From NCBI GenBank assembly GCA_012026935.1, contig VEPI01000172.1, forward strand, positions 1 to 51,965: a stretch of DNA of 51,965 nt, in the 5' to 3' direction. Positions 1 through 9,382 of the stretch are shown piece after piece. Origin of the DNA: Melioribacter sp. (GTDB lineage: Bacteria > Bacteroidota > Ignavibacteria > Ignavibacteriales > Melioribacteraceae). The notes below the pieces were generated by a model. The model saw only the letters and a list, made by a program, of their open reading frames with translations. It was not told the DNA's origin and made no database searches. Both the position numbers and the translations under genes were made by a program. Every line of letters starts with the position of its first letter. Position 1 is the stretch's first letter.

Positions 1-2
1 AA

Positions 3-911
3 TTGGGACTTTTAATTGTTGGTTCAATTGGGCTTGATGATATAGAAACCCCTTTTGATAAAGTACAAAATGCTCTTGGCGGGTCAACAACTTATATATC
101 ACTTGCTGCAAGTTATTTTACGGGACCAATTGAGATAGTTGGAATTGTGGGCGATGATTTTCCTAAAGAGCACATGAAAATGCTGGAAGATCATAATGTA
201 GATCTTGAAGGATTGGAAATTGTTGAAGGCGCTAAAACCTTTCGATATGGATGTAAATATCATTATGATCTAAACGTGCGGGATTCATTATACACTCACT
301 TAAATGTTTTTGAAAAATTTAATCCCCAGCTGCCTGTTAAAAGTAAAAAAAGCAGTTATGTAATTCTTGGTAATATTGCACCTGGACTTCAGCTGAGTGT
401 CTTAGACCAATTGCAAAATCCAAAGTTCGTAGTTTGCGATACAATGAATTTTTGGATCAATGGTGCAATGGGAGATTTACTAAAAGTTTTAAAACGCGTT
501 AATGTTTTGATTATCAATGATTCGGAAGCCAGACTTCTGTCTAACGAGCCGAATTTGATTAAAGCCGCTCATAAAATTTCTAAAATGGGTCCGGAATATT
601 TGATTATTAAAAAAGGTGAGCACGGTGCACTTTTATTTGGATCAGATACGGTTTTCTCAGCTCCGGCTTATCCAATGGAAAACATTTTTGATCCGACCGG
701 TGCCGGCGATGCTTTTGCCGGCGGATTTACAGGCTATCTTCATAAGAACAGAGATTTTACTTTTGATAACTTAAAACGTGCTGTTGTATATGGAAGTATA
801 ATGGCTTCTTTCTGTGTTGAAAAATTTAGCACTAAAGGTTTGGAAGATTTAAGTCCGTTAGAAATCAGAAATCGTTTTATTGAATTTAGAGAGTTATCAA
901 GTTTTAGCTAA
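3..911 (+). CDS. PfkB/ribokinase-family carbohydrate or nucleoside kinase, 5' end probably cut by window edge
   Basis: Cytoplasmic ATP-dependent kinase of the PfkB family, phosphorylating a sugar or nucleoside-type hydroxyl. The N-terminus shows the family's GGS motif (LGGSTTYISLAAS, about residues 26-38) and the C-terminal DPTGAGDAFAGG motif, with the catalytic Asp at about residue 236 of the visible frame. The first in-frame codon that could start is TTG at base 3, but homologues usually begin only a few residues further upstream, so the true start is probably just outside the window. It sits 1 base before mtnA, which suggests a linked role in methylthioribose or ribose-phosphate salvage. 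The exact substrate cannot be read from the sequence. Family is confident; substrate is not. Confidence 0.85.
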   Translation: MGLLIVGSIGLDDIETPFDKVQNALGGSTTYISLAASYFTGPIEIVGIVGDDFPKEHMKMLEDHNVDLEGLEIVEGAKTFRYGCKYHYDLNVRDSLYTHLNVFEKFNPQLPVKSKKSSYVILGNIAPGLQLSVLDQLQNPKFVVCDTMNFWINGAMGDLLKVLKRVNVLIINDSEARLLSNEPNLIKAAHKISKMGPEYLIIKKGEHGALLFGSDTVFSAPAYPMENIFDPTGAGDAFAGGFTGYLHKNRDFTFDNLKRAVVYGSIMASFCVEKFSTKGLEDLSPLEIRNRFIEFRELSSFS

Positions 912-912
912 G

Positions 913-1926
913 ATGAGAACTCAACCTGCAATTGAATTTAAGAATGAACAACTCCACATCATTAATCAAACAAAACTTCCTTTGTTTGAAGAATTTATTA
1001 TTACGGATGATTATGAAAGAATTGCTATTGCAATAGAGCGGTTGGAAGTTCGCGGTGCGCCGGCAATCGGAGTAGCCGCCGCATACGGATTAGTACTTTC
1101 ACTAAAGAAAATTTCCAAAGAAAAATATTCAGACATTTTTGAAAAAGCCTATAATAGATTAGCTTCGACAAGACCTACGGCAGTAAATCTTTTTTTTGCT
1201 CTTAATGAAATAAAAAAAGTATTTGATGAAAAAAAGAATGAAACTGATATTTATAATCTGTTGATTTCAAAAGCGGTTTCTATTCATCAGAATGATATTG
1301 ATCTGTGTGAAGGGATAGCAAATAACGGGTTGAATATTTTTTCCAAGAAAAGCCGGGTATTAACTCATTGCAATGCCGGTGCATTAGCAACCAGCGGGGA
1401 CGGGACTGCGTTAAATGTAATTCGAAAAGCGTTTGAAAACGGATTGATAGAACATGTCCATGTGGATGAAACACGTCCGCTTTTACAGGGATCTCGTTTA
1501 ACTGCATGGGAATTAAATAAAATCGGAGTTCCATTTTCCATCAACACAGATTCTGCCTCTGCATTTTTAATGCAGCAAAATAAAATTGATTTGGTCATCA
1601 CCGGTGCGGATAGAATTGCTGTTAATGGAGATACTGCAAATAAAATCGGAACATACAATCTTGCAGTACTATGCCATTATCATAAAATCCCTCTCTATAT
1701 TGCAGCACCTACAACTACAATAGACAAGAATTGTCAAAGCGGTGAAGAGATCAAGATAGAATTACGAAACAAGAGTGAACTAATCTATTTTTACGATAAA
1801 CAAATTACAAAGGAAGAATATCCGGCTTACACACCGGCATTTGATATTACACCAAATAAATTGATAACTGCAATCATCACTGAAAAATCTATTCACAATC
1901 CGCCATTTGATTTCAAAAATGTCTGA
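913..1926 (+). CDS. mtnA: S-methyl-5-thioribose-1-phosphate isomerase
   Basis: Methionine salvage enzyme that isomerises 5-methylthioribose 1-phosphate to 5-methylthioribulose 1-phosphate. The 337-residue protein has RGAPAIGVAAAYG near the N-terminus, THCNAGALATSGDGTA with the catalytic Cys at residue 153, VDETRPLLQGSRLTAWEL, and VITGADRI with the catalytic Asp at residue 233. The 80-residue Cys-Asp spacing equals that of B. subtilis MtnA (C160/D240). I place the start at ATG 913, one base after the kinase stop; a longer frame from TTG 880 would add 11 non-conserved residues. Archaeal ribose-1,5-bisphosphate isomerases are related, but the ETRPLLQGSRLTAWEL block favours MtnA. The 3' end overlaps recO by 8 bases. 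Confidence 0.92.
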   Translation: MRTQPAIEFKNEQLHIINQTKLPLFEEFIITDDYERIAIAIERLEVRGAPAIGVAAAYGLVLSLKKISKEKYSDIFEKAYNRLASTRPTAVNLFFALNEIKKVFDEKKNETDIYNLLISKAVSIHQNDIDLCEGIANNGLNIFSKKSRVLTHCNAGALATSGDGTALNVIRKAFENGLIEHVHVDETRPLLQGSRLTAWELNKIGVPFSINTDSASAFLMQQNKIDLVITGADRIAVNGDTANKIGTYNLAVLCHYHKIPLYIAAPTTTIDKNCQSGEEIKIELRNKSELIYFYDKQITKEEYPAYTPAFDITPNKLITAIITEKSIHNPPFDFKNV

Positions 1927-2656
1927 GATAATTAAAACAGAAGCAATTGTACTGCGCAAAATAAATTTTGGCGACAGCAGTCGTATTGCATTATTCTACT
2001 CAAAAGATTTTGGGAAAATATCCGGAATAATAAAAGGTGCGCGTTCCTCAACATCTAAAATCGGATCAATGGTTGATACGATTAATTTGTTGCAACTTGT
2101 TATTTATAAAAAAGAAGTGAGAGAAGTTCAACTTATTAGAGATGTTGATCTGATCAAACATTATCCACATATAAAAGACGATTATCAAAAATTAAAATAT
2201 GCAACTGCAATAATTGAACTCCTGACAACTATGACATCCGAGAATGAACATAACATTAAACTTTTTGATGGGACTGTCCGCATTCTGACTTTACTTGATA
2301 GTACTGAAGAAAATCCGCAGTTATTATTTATAAAATATTTTTTCTTTTTCTTAAAAGAAATTGGTTATGAATTTCAGATAAACCATTGCAATGTTTGCGG
2401 AAAGAAGATTCAATCGGGTGATCAAGCATCTTACAATTATGAAAGCGGACTAATGTGTTCTGATTGCCGTAAAGATAGATTAACAAATTTTAATTTTACT
2501 GAGGAACTTTTTGATTTGCTTATATGTCTAAACAGCAAAAGAAATAACATTAAATATTCTGAAAAAGATCTGGATCTAATTATGAAAATGCTCGAAAAAT
2601 TTTTAATGTATCAGTTACATGAATTCAAAGGTTTAAAAACTTTTAATTTGAGTTAA
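1919..2656 (+). CDS. recO: DNA repair protein RecO
   Basis: RecO mediates RecF-pathway recombination, helping RecA load on SSB-coated DNA and annealing strands. The 245-residue protein begins with the typical SEIIKTEAIVLRKINFGDSSRI segment of the N-terminal OB fold. In the C-terminal half it has a four-cysteine zinc site, CNVC and CSDC separated by about 18 residues. The ATG at 1919 overlaps the mtnA stop by 8 bases, pointing to translational coupling; the frame also extends upstream to TTG 1907, but the ATG fits family starts better. Length is normal for the family. Confidence 0.9.
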   Translation: MSEIIKTEAIVLRKINFGDSSRIALFYSKDFGKISGIIKGARSSTSKIGSMVDTINLLQLVIYKKEVREVQLIRDVDLIKHYPHIKDDYQKLKYATAIIELLTTMTSENEHNIKLFDGTVRILTLLDSTEENPQLLFIKYFFFFLKEIGYEFQINHCNVCGKKIQSGDQASYNYESGLMCSDCRKDRLTNFNFTEELFDLLICLNSKRNNIKYSEKDLDLIMKMLEKFLMYQLHEFKGLKTFNLS

Positions 2657-2677
2657 ATATTAGGAGGAAAAATATAT

Positions 2678-4177
2678 ATGCGTAAGAAAAATCTAATAGG
2701 CACTGCCTCACTTATTCTGATTGGTATTGTTTTCGGTGCTATACTTGTGTCCGGATTCGGTTGGGTTCGTCCAAGTTATGGCGATGTAAAGATCGGCGCA
2801 GATAGACCGCCGGTTGAACAGTTAAATGCCGATGCCGCTGCTTTCAATAATGCATTCGTTCAAGTAGCGGAAAAAGTTACCCCGTCTATCGTTCAAATTA
2901 CTGTTGTATCCTCAGTTAAATTAAATTCAAATAATCCGCATTTCTTTTTCCAATTTCCGTTTGGCGATAATAATCAGCCGCAAGAACAGCAGGGCGGCGG
3001 AAGCGGAATAATTATTTCTGAAGATGGATACATATTAACAAATAACCACGTTGTTGATGAAGCAAAAGAAGTTACCGTAAAGTTGCACGATAAAAGAGAA
3101 TTGAATGCAACTGTTATTGGAACCGATCCGTTAACGGACCTTGCGGTAATTAAAGTAGATGCAAAAAATTTACCGGCTGCATATTTAGGTGATTCAGAAA
3201 AAATTAAAGTTGGTCAGTGGGTAATGGCTATCGGAAATCCGTTATCGTTAGCTTCAACCGTAACAGCTGGAATTATTAGTGCTACAAGTAGAAATATAAA
3301 TATTAATTCTGACCGTTACGCAGTTGAAGATTATATCCAAACAGATGCAGCAATAAACCCGGGTAACAGCGGCGGAGCTTTGGTTGATTTGAACGGTGCT
3401 GTAGTTGGAATTAATTCTGCAATTGCTACTAACGGATTTTCTCAGACATATATTGGTTACGGATTTGCAATACCAATTAATCTTGCTAAGTCGGTTGCAA
3501 ATGATCTGATCGCAAACGGAAAAATAAGCCGCGGTTATATTGGTGTTGAGATTAATGAAGTGGATGCTGCTACAGCAAAAGCAGTTGGTTTAGGTGAACC
3601 GCGCGGAGTTTTAGTACAAAATATTGTTGAAGGGGGCGCTGCATCAAAAGCTGATATAAAAGTAGGAGATATAATTCTTAAGATTGATCAAAAAGAGACT
3701 AATCAAGCGAACGAACTGCAATCTTATGTTGCATCAAAGAGAGCAGGAACAGTTGTTAAGTTAACAATCTTCCGTGATGGAAAGCAGATAGAACGTGAAG
3801 TAACTTTGAAAGCACGCGATGGGGAAGACACAAAGACCGTTATAGCATCGAATAAACTAAACAAAGGTAGAGATGTTGATGCAAAAGAAATGTCATTTGA
3901 TAATGTCGGACTTACGGTTAGAAATTTAACAAGTGATGAACGTGAAGAATATAAAGTTAAAAGCGGTCTTTTGATTACGAGCGTTAAAAACTACGGCAAA
4001 GCATTTAATCAAGGATTAGGAGCCGGGGCAGTCATAGTTTCAGCTGATAAGAAAGAAATAAATTCAGTTTCAGAATTAAAAGCAATTTTTGATAACAAGA
4101 AAGGTGATGCAATTCTTCTTAAAGTTGTTGATGGTAAAGGAAATTCACGTTTAGTCGGTATTGATATACCAAGATAA
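2678..4177 (+). CDS. HtrA/Deg-family serine protease with two PDZ domains
   Basis: Envelope quality-control protease/chaperone that degrades misfolded periplasmic proteins. Residues about 7-28 form a hydrophobic signal or anchor segment. The trypsin-like domain carries a complete triad: His124 in TNNHVV, Asp154 in TDLAVIKV and Ser231 in GNSGGAL. A Q/G-rich linker lies just before the GSGIIISEDGYILTNNH block. Two PDZ regions follow, at roughly residues 285-375 and 400-499, as in DegP/DegQ. Length, 499 aa, is typical. A strong AGGAGG site at 2662-2667 sets the ATG at 2678. It is separated from recO by 21 bases and is followed by a perfect 10-bp terminator, so it probably ends the first operon. 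Confidence 0.94.
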   Translation: MRKKNLIGTASLILIGIVFGAILVSGFGWVRPSYGDVKIGADRPPVEQLNADAAAFNNAFVQVAEKVTPSIVQITVVSSVKLNSNNPHFFFQFPFGDNNQPQEQQGGGSGIIISEDGYILTNNHVVDEAKEVTVKLHDKRELNATVIGTDPLTDLAVIKVDAKNLPAAYLGDSEKIKVGQWVMAIGNPLSLASTVTAGIISATSRNININSDRYAVEDYIQTDAAINPGNSGGALVDLNGAVVGINSAIATNGFSQTYIGYGFAIPINLAKSVANDLIANGKISRGYIGVEINEVDAATAKAVGLGEPRGVLVQNIVEGGAASKADIKVGDIILKIDQKETNQANELQSYVASKRAGTVVKLTIFRDGKQIEREVTLKARDGEDTKTVIASNKLNKGRDVDAKEMSFDNVGLTVRNLTSDEREEYKVKSGLLITSVKNYGKAFNQGLGAGAVIVSADKKEINSVSELKAIFDNKKGDAILLKVVDGKGNSRLVGIDIPR

Positions 4178-4200
4178 ATTAAATAGTATTCTCAGAAAGA

Positions 4201-4229
4201 AAAGCGCTCATCATTTGAGCGCTTTTTTT
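4201..4229 (+). terminator. Rho-independent terminator after the HtrA gene
   Basis: Perfect 10-bp stem, AAAGCGCTCA paired with TGAGCGCTTT, with a 5-base loop (4211-4215), followed directly by a T run at 4223-4229. It lies 23 bases after the protease stop and before aroC. Confidence 0.93.
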
Positions 4230-4261
4230 ATATTTGCACATAACACATAAAGAAAATTAAT

Positions 4262-5476
4262 ATGATAAAATATGTCACAGCAGGCGAGTCACACGGTAAA
4301 GGATTAATTTCTGTTGTCTCCGGATTTCCTTCCAATCTTAATATTTCAGAAGGCTACATCAATGAACAATTAAAAAGAAGACAGGCAGGTTACGGGCGCG
4401 GACTTCGTATGAAAATTGAATCTGATACTGCCGAGATTATTTCCGGAGTTCGTTTTAATAAAACTCTTGGTTCTCCAATCTCTTTATTTATTAAAAATAA
4501 TGATTGGGAAAATTGGACCGTTAAAATGAGTGTATCGGAAAAAAGCGGCGATGTTGAAAAGATTTCTATTCCTCGACCGGGACATGCCGATTTGGTAGGA
4601 ACATTAAAGTATAATTATGATGATATCAGGAATTCGATTGAAAGATCAAGCGCAAGAGAAACTGCAGCAAGAGTAGCAGCTTGTTCAGTTGCACGCAAGC
4701 TTTTAAATGTATTTGGTATTGAAGTAGGAAGTTATGTTGAAAGTATCGGCGGAATATTTTCAAAAAATAATTATTCCGATAAATTGTTTGATGGTAAAAA
4801 TGTTGACTCGCTGAGTGCGGAGAGAATTAATCATAAATCCGATAAAAGCAGTGTACGAGTTTTAGATTCACTGCAGGAAAAAAAGATCATAAATAAAATT
4901 AAACTAGCCAAGAAAAAAGGAGATACACTCGGCGGAACTTTTTTTGTGATTGCTACTGGTGTTCCGGTTGGACTTGGAAGTTTTGTTGATTATGAATCGC
5001 GCCTTGATGCCGAGTTATCAAAATCAATAATGTCAATTCAAGCTGTAAAGGGAGTTGAAATTGGTTTAGGTTTTGAATCAGTAATGAGATTTGGTTCAGA
5101 AGTTCATGATGAAATTACCTTAAAAGGAAAACAGTTTACAAGAAGAACTAATCGTGCAGGTGGAATTGAGGGGAGTATATCTACAGGATTACCAATTATT
5201 ATCCGCGGAGCTATGAAACCGATTTCTACATTAATGAGTCCGCTTGAAACAATTGATCTATCAACAATGAAAAAAATAGAATCAAGAAGAGAGAGAAGTG
5301 ATTTTGTAGCTGTTCCGGCTTGTGCTGTAATTGCCGAATCAATGGTAGCATGGACTCTTGCAAATTTCTTTTTACAAAAATTCAGTGGCGATTCGATGGA
5401 AGATGTTAAAGATAATTATATGAATTATGCGGGAAAACTATATAGCAGGACCAAGAAAAATTTTTCCGGAAGATAG
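4262..5476 (+). CDS. aroC: chorismate synthase
   Basis: Last enzyme of the shikimate pathway: converts 5-enolpyruvylshikimate 3-phosphate to chorismate with reduced FMN. Family signatures are all present: GESHGKGL at the N-terminus, RRQAGYGRGLRMKIESD, RPGHADLVGTLKY, RSSARETAARVAA and TNRAGGIEGSISTGLPIIIR. The length of 404 aa is at the long end of the normal range. It starts 85 bases after the HtrA stop, beyond the terminator. The following hydrolase ATG abuts its TAG directly, so the two are likely co-transcribed. Confident call. Confidence 0.95.
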   Translation: MIKYVTAGESHGKGLISVVSGFPSNLNISEGYINEQLKRRQAGYGRGLRMKIESDTAEIISGVRFNKTLGSPISLFIKNNDWENWTVKMSVSEKSGDVEKISIPRPGHADLVGTLKYNYDDIRNSIERSSARETAARVAACSVARKLLNVFGIEVGSYVESIGGIFSKNNYSDKLFDGKNVDSLSAERINHKSDKSSVRVLDSLQEKKIINKIKLAKKKGDTLGGTFFVIATGVPVGLGSFVDYESRLDAELSKSIMSIQAVKGVEIGLGFESVMRFGSEVHDEITLKGKQFTRRTNRAGGIEGSISTGLPIIIRGAMKPISTLMSPLETIDLSTMKKIESRRERSDFVAVPACAVIAESMVAWTLANFFLQKFSGDSMEDVKDNYMNYAGKLYSRTKKNFSGR

Positions 5477-6121
5477 ATGCTCATCATTCAGAGATTTGTC
5501 TTCAGTCCCTTCTACGAAAATACTTATTTAATCTGGGATGATAACACAAAAGCTGCGGCTATTATTGATCCTGGCTGCTATGACGATAAAGAGAGAAGTA
5601 CGCTGGATGAATTTATAAAAAAAGAATTGCTGCAAATAAAGTTTCTTATTAACACTCACTGTCACATAGATCACATTTTTGGTAATGCTTACATAAAAGA
5701 AAAATATAATCCAACATTTTTAGCACCGGAAAAAGATTTATTTATGTTAGACTTAATGATAGATACTGCAAAAAGTTATGGAGTTGAATTTACACCGTCA
5801 CCTAAACCGGATAAATTGATTGATGAAACCGAGCCATTCATTCTTGGTAAATCAATTGGGAAGTTTATTTTTACACCAGGGCATACCCCGGGTGAGTACT
5901 GCCTCTATTTTGAAAAAGGAAAGATTTGTTTTACCGGTGATGTATTATTTAGAAGAAGCATAGGAAGAACCGATCTTTGGGGAGGAAATTACGAAACATT
6001 GTTGGAATCAATAAGGATTAAACTGTTCACACTGCCTGATGAAACAATTATTTATCCCGGTCATGATTCACATAGTACAATTGAAGAAGAGAAAGAGAAC
6101 AATCCTTTTTTCAAAATGTAA
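5477..6121 (+). CDS. metallo-beta-lactamase-fold hydrolase, glyoxalase II-like
   Basis: Cytoplasmic zinc hydrolase of the MBL superfamily. Metal-binding motifs are complete: THCHIDH about one third in, PGHTPGEYC, GDVLF plus GRTD, and a final PGHDSHSTI. The 214-aa length and the tail ENNPFF match the hydroxyacylglutathione hydrolase-like (YcbL-type) subgroup, which acts on thioesters or related substrates. The ATG begins at the base right after the aroC stop. The physiological substrate cannot be inferred; no glutathione or bacillithiol genes are visible nearby. Confidence 0.87.
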   Translation: MLIIQRFVFSPFYENTYLIWDDNTKAAAIIDPGCYDDKERSTLDEFIKKELLQIKFLINTHCHIDHIFGNAYIKEKYNPTFLAPEKDLFMLDLMIDTAKSYGVEFTPSPKPDKLIDETEPFILGKSIGKFIFTPGHTPGEYCLYFEKGKICFTGDVLFRRSIGRTDLWGGNYETLLESIRIKLFTLPDETIIYPGHDSHSTIEEEKENNPFFKM

Positions 6122-6188
6122 CAATTGATTTAACCGCTATTAATGGATAAATTGATTTTAGAAAATTGAAGGATGCAATTCAAAAGTA

Positions 6189-6947
6189 ATGAAAGAGAAA
6201 AAGATTTTACTTCCAAATAGTGTCGCTTTATTTGTAACTCTTTTTTTTGTCTATGTCGTTTTATTTGAATTCATATTGCCTATTAACAAAGTACTACCGA
6301 AACCAAGCTCACTTTACGAGTCCTTCATCCATATCTGGTCGGATTACAATTTACTTCTTGCATTCACTACAACCACTTCAGTTATATATATAGCAATTGC
6401 ATTAAGTATACTATTCCTTTACGCAGGAGCTGGATACTGTATAAAATTATTAGTCGAATTAAAGTATTCTATTCAATCTTTCCAAATATTTAGATTTATA
6501 CCGATATTTTTTGTTGCGGTATTATTTAATTTTTGGTTGCCGAATAATTTGCCAGCAGAATTATTATTTGGATTTTTAATCGCTGCATTCTTAGTGATAA
6601 TTAAATTGTTTGATGAATCAAAGAAAATAAAAAAAGAATATTTACTTGTAGCTTGGAATCTCAACTTATCACAGAATAGTATCTATAAAAAAGTTTATTG
6701 GAAATCTGCACTGCCTGCTTTGTCAAAATATTATGAAAAAGTACATCTTTCACTTTGGACTTTAATTTTGATTTATGAATTTATAGATAACACTCATGGT
6801 TTTGGATTTATATTCCGTACTGCTCTGGATTACAAGGATTTTACAGCGTTATATACTTTGGCTATAGTATTATCATTGTTAATATGGTTCGGTAACTCAG
6901 TAATAAAATATGTTAACAGTAAAATTATTTACTGGAGTGCCGAATGA
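6189..6947 (+). CDS. ABC transporter permease, divergent SsuC/TauC-like
   Basis: Inner-membrane permease of about 252 aa with five to six hydrophobic segments. The arrangement resembles nitrate/sulfonate/bicarbonate-type permeases: the N-terminal FxxxLPxPSSLYESF-like stretch (LPKPSSLYES) and a cytoplasmic EAA-like loop, KEYLLVAWNLNLSQNSIYKKVYWKSALP, split here for length as EYLLVAWNLNL and KVYWKSALP. The loop lacks the usual conserved glycine (normally LGAS, here LNLS). Its stop overlaps the ATPase start in an ATGA tetranucleotide. No substrate-binding protein is adjacent. Membrane role is clear; the substrate is unknown. Confidence 0.7.
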   Translation: MKEKKILLPNSVALFVTLFFVYVVLFEFILPINKVLPKPSSLYESFIHIWSDYNLLLAFTTTTSVIYIAIALSILFLYAGAGYCIKLLVELKYSIQSFQIFRFIPIFFVAVLFNFWLPNNLPAELLFGFLIAAFLVIIKLFDESKKIKKEYLLVAWNLNLSQNSIYKKVYWKSALPALSKYYEKVHLSLWTLILIYEFIDNTHGFGFIFRTALDYKDFTALYTLAIVLSLLIWFGNSVIKYVNSKIIYWSAE

Positions 6948-7690
6948 TTGAAGTAAAAAATATTTCGAAAGAATATTCAGACGATAACCGTTTCAAAAAG
7001 ACTATACTGAGAAATGTTTCGTTAGATATCCCGTCTGAAAAAATTACTTCTGTAATTGCACCAAGTGGTTCAGGTAAATCAACATTACTGAAAATAATAT
7101 CCGGATTAGAACATACAACACATGGTGAAATAATTAAAAGCGGAAATAAAAAGATTATATACATCCCTTCGCAATTATTTTCATTCCCTTGGCTGAATGT
7201 TGAAGAGAATATTTCTTTTGGTCTGCTAAAAAAAGATTCTGCTAAAATTCAAAGTATTATTAGTTTTGTCGGCTTAGAAGGATACGAAACTTTTCATCCG
7301 AATAATAAAAGTTATGGATTCCGTTTTAGAATAGCTTTAGCACGTTCGTTGGCATATAATCCAGCGACTATTCTTTTAGATGAACCATTCAACCAAATGG
7401 ATATTCAGACTAAAAAGGAAATATTATTTCTTATTCGGGAGACACAAAGCACATACAAGACAAGTTTTCTTTTAGCAACTACAAATATTACCGAAGCACT
7501 TTTCTTATCAGAAAAAATTTATTTGATGAAGAAAGATCCCGGAGAGATAATATTCGATCATGTTGTAGATCTTCCTCAAAAACGTGATGAAGCGATTTAT
7601 GATTCCGAAAAATTTATTCAGTTGAGGTTACAAATCGAAAAATCCTTAAAGAAAATAGATTCACAAAAGTTATTTAGTCTTTCCATATAA
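6944..7690 (+). CDS. ABC transporter ATP-binding protein with altered signature and H-loop
   Basis: Nucleotide-binding subunit partner of the overlapping permease. Walker A is intact (APSGSGKST, about 39-47) and so is Walker B with its catalytic Glu (ILLDEP, D146/E147). The Q-loop Gln is present (IPSQLFSFPW). Two motifs are unusual. The signature that should read LSGGQ/M is KSYGF (residues 122-126). The H-loop that normally reads THD is TTN, with Thr180 at the His position. Length of 248 aa is normal for the SsuB/TauB type. It may hydrolyse ATP slowly or differently from relatives. Confidence 0.8.
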   Translation: MIEVKNISKEYSDDNRFKKTILRNVSLDIPSEKITSVIAPSGSGKSTLLKIISGLEHTTHGEIIKSGNKKIIYIPSQLFSFPWLNVEENISFGLLKKDSAKIQSIISFVGLEGYETFHPNNKSYGFRFRIALARSLAYNPATILLDEPFNQMDIQTKKEILFLIRETQSTYKTSFLLATTNITEALFLSEKIYLMKKDPGEIIFDHVVDLPQKRDEAIYDSEKFIQLRLQIEKSLKKIDSQKLFSLSI

Positions 7691-7701
7691 GGAATTAACC
7701 T

Positions 7702-9246
7702 GTGAAAGAAAGAATTGATAAACTTATTAAACAGCGTGAAGAAGCAAAACTCGGCGGCGGAACCGATAGAATTAAAGCTCAACATGATAAAGGAAAATTA
7801 ACTGCACGTGAAAGAATACAATTATTGGTTGATGAAGGAAGTTTTAATGAAATTGATATGTTTGTTACGCACAGAGCAAGTGATTTTGGTTTAGACAAGC
7901 AAAAAATTGCCGGAGACGGAGTCATCACAGGTTTTGCTAAAATCAATGGCAGACAAGTTGCATTGTTCAGTCAAGATTTTACTGTTTTTGGCGGATCGTT
8001 ATCAGAATCTCATGCAGAAAAAATTTGCAAAGTGATGGATATGGCAATGAAGATAGGTATTCCGGTTGTTGGTCTAAATGATTCAGGAGGGGCCAGAATT
8101 CAAGAGGGAGTTGTTAGTCTTGGCGGGTACGCAGAAATTTTTCTTCGAAATACATTAGCTTCCGGTGTAATACCTCAAATTTCAGCGGTATTAGGACCTT
8201 GTGCAGGCGGAGCTGTTTATTCACCGGCTATAACAGATTATGTATTCATGGTTAGAAATACAAGCCATATGTTCGTTACCGGGCCGAATGTTGTCAAAAC
8301 TGTTACTCATGAAGAAGTAAGTTTTGAAGATCTTGGAGGGGCAGATACTCATGCTGCAAAAAGTGGTGTTGCACATTTTGTTTTTGATAGTGAATTGGAA
8401 GTACTGGAGAATATCAGAAAGCTTTTAAGTTATCTTCCATTGAATTGGAAAGATCTTCCCCCGGAAAAGGATTTTGATCTAACAAAAAATCTTGTAGAAG
8501 AAAAATTAGACAATATAATTCCGGATACTCCGAACAAACCTTATAACATGAAAGATATTGTTACTTTGCTGCTTGATGATGGTGATTTTTTAGAGGTTCA
8601 CGAAAATTATGCTCAAAATATAATTGTAGGATTTGGAAGAGTTGGAGGAGTAGCAGTTGGTGTGGTTGCTAATCAGCCAATGGTCTTGGCTGGAGTATTA
8701 GATATAAATTCTTCTGTAAAAGGTGCCCGCTTCATTCGATTTTGTGATTCTTTTAATATTCCCTTACTTGTTCTGGAAGATGTACCCGGATTTTTACCCG
8801 GTACAGAACAAGAGTGGAATGGTATTATCCGGCATGGTTCAAAACTGCTCTTTGCATTCTGTGAAGCTACTGTCCCAAAGGTTACGGTTATATTACGCAA
8901 AGCTTATGGCGGGGCTTATGATGTTATGAATTCAAAACACATTAGAGGTGATTTTAATTTTGCATGGCCGAGTGCTGAGATTGCTGTAATGGGTCCTAAA
9001 GGGGCTGTAGAGATTATTTTTAAGAAGGAAATAACATCTGATAAAAATCCTGAAGCTAAACTGAATGAAAAGCTATCCGAGTATATTGAAAAATTTACTA
9101 ATCCTTACATTGCCGCAGAACGTGGTTATATTGACGAAGTTATAATCCCCAAAGAAACAAAAATCAAAATCATTCAAGCGTTTCAGTTATTAAAAACTAA
9201 AGTAGATACAAATCCGAAGAAGAAACACTGCAACATTCCTCTGTAG
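7702..9246 (+). CDS. acyl-CoA carboxylase carboxyltransferase subunit (propionyl-CoA carboxylase beta / methylmalonyl-CoA decarboxylase alpha family)
   Basis: Transfers carboxyl between carboxybiotin and an acyl-CoA, probably propionyl-CoA. The 514-aa protein has both crotonase-fold carboxyltransferase halves. Landmarks are [12 protein letters not shown] near the N-terminus, [25 protein letters not shown], the second-half motif [16 protein letters not shown], and [14 protein letters not shown]; it ends with KHCNIPL, near the family's usual KHGNIPL. It starts at GTG 7702, with the AAGGA site at 7689-7693 overlapping the preceding stop. No biotin subunits are adjacent; the likely partners are at 42.8-44.8 kb. 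The same fold occurs in sodium-pumping decarboxylases, but no membrane beta subunit is seen here. Confidence 0.9.
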   Translation: MKERIDKLIKQREEAKLGGGTDRIKAQHDKGKLTARERIQLLVDEGSFNEIDMFVTHRASDFGLDKQKIAGDGVITGFAKINGRQVALFSQDFTVFGGSLSESHAEKICKVMDMAMKIGIPVVGLNDSGGARIQEGVVSLGGYAEIFLRNTLASGVIPQISAVLGPCAGGAVYSPAITDYVFMVRNTSHMFVTGPNVVKTVTHEEVSFEDLGGADTHAAKSGVAHFVFDSELEVLENIRKLLSYLPLNWKDLPPEKDFDLTKNLVEEKLDNIIPDTPNKPYNMKDIVTLLLDDGDFLEVHENYAQNIIVGFGRVGGVAVGVVANQPMVLAGVLDINSSVKGARFIRFCDSFNIPLLVLEDVPGFLPGTEQEWNGIIRHGSKLLFAFCEATVPKVTVILRKAYGGAYDVMNSKHIRGDFNFAWPSAEIAVMGPKGAVEIIFKKEITSDKNPEAKLNEKLSEYIEKFTNPYIAAERGYIDEVIIPKETKIKIIQAFQLLKTKVDTNPKKKHCNIPL

Positions 9247-9382
9247 AAAAGCTTTTAATGAAAGATTTGTTTTCATAACTCCTTTAATATCAATTACTAA
9301 AGTGAAGGAATATGATAAGTAACTTGACAATCCAAGCGTAAGAGACTAAATTGCATCCAAAATTAAATCCGACGGAGTCTGA

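Noticed and set aside
4229-4236. TATATTTG just after the HtrA terminator, resembling a Bacteroidota -7 element (TAnnTTTG) for aroC
   Set aside because: There is no TTG at the usual spacing upstream, so I cannot support a promoter call.
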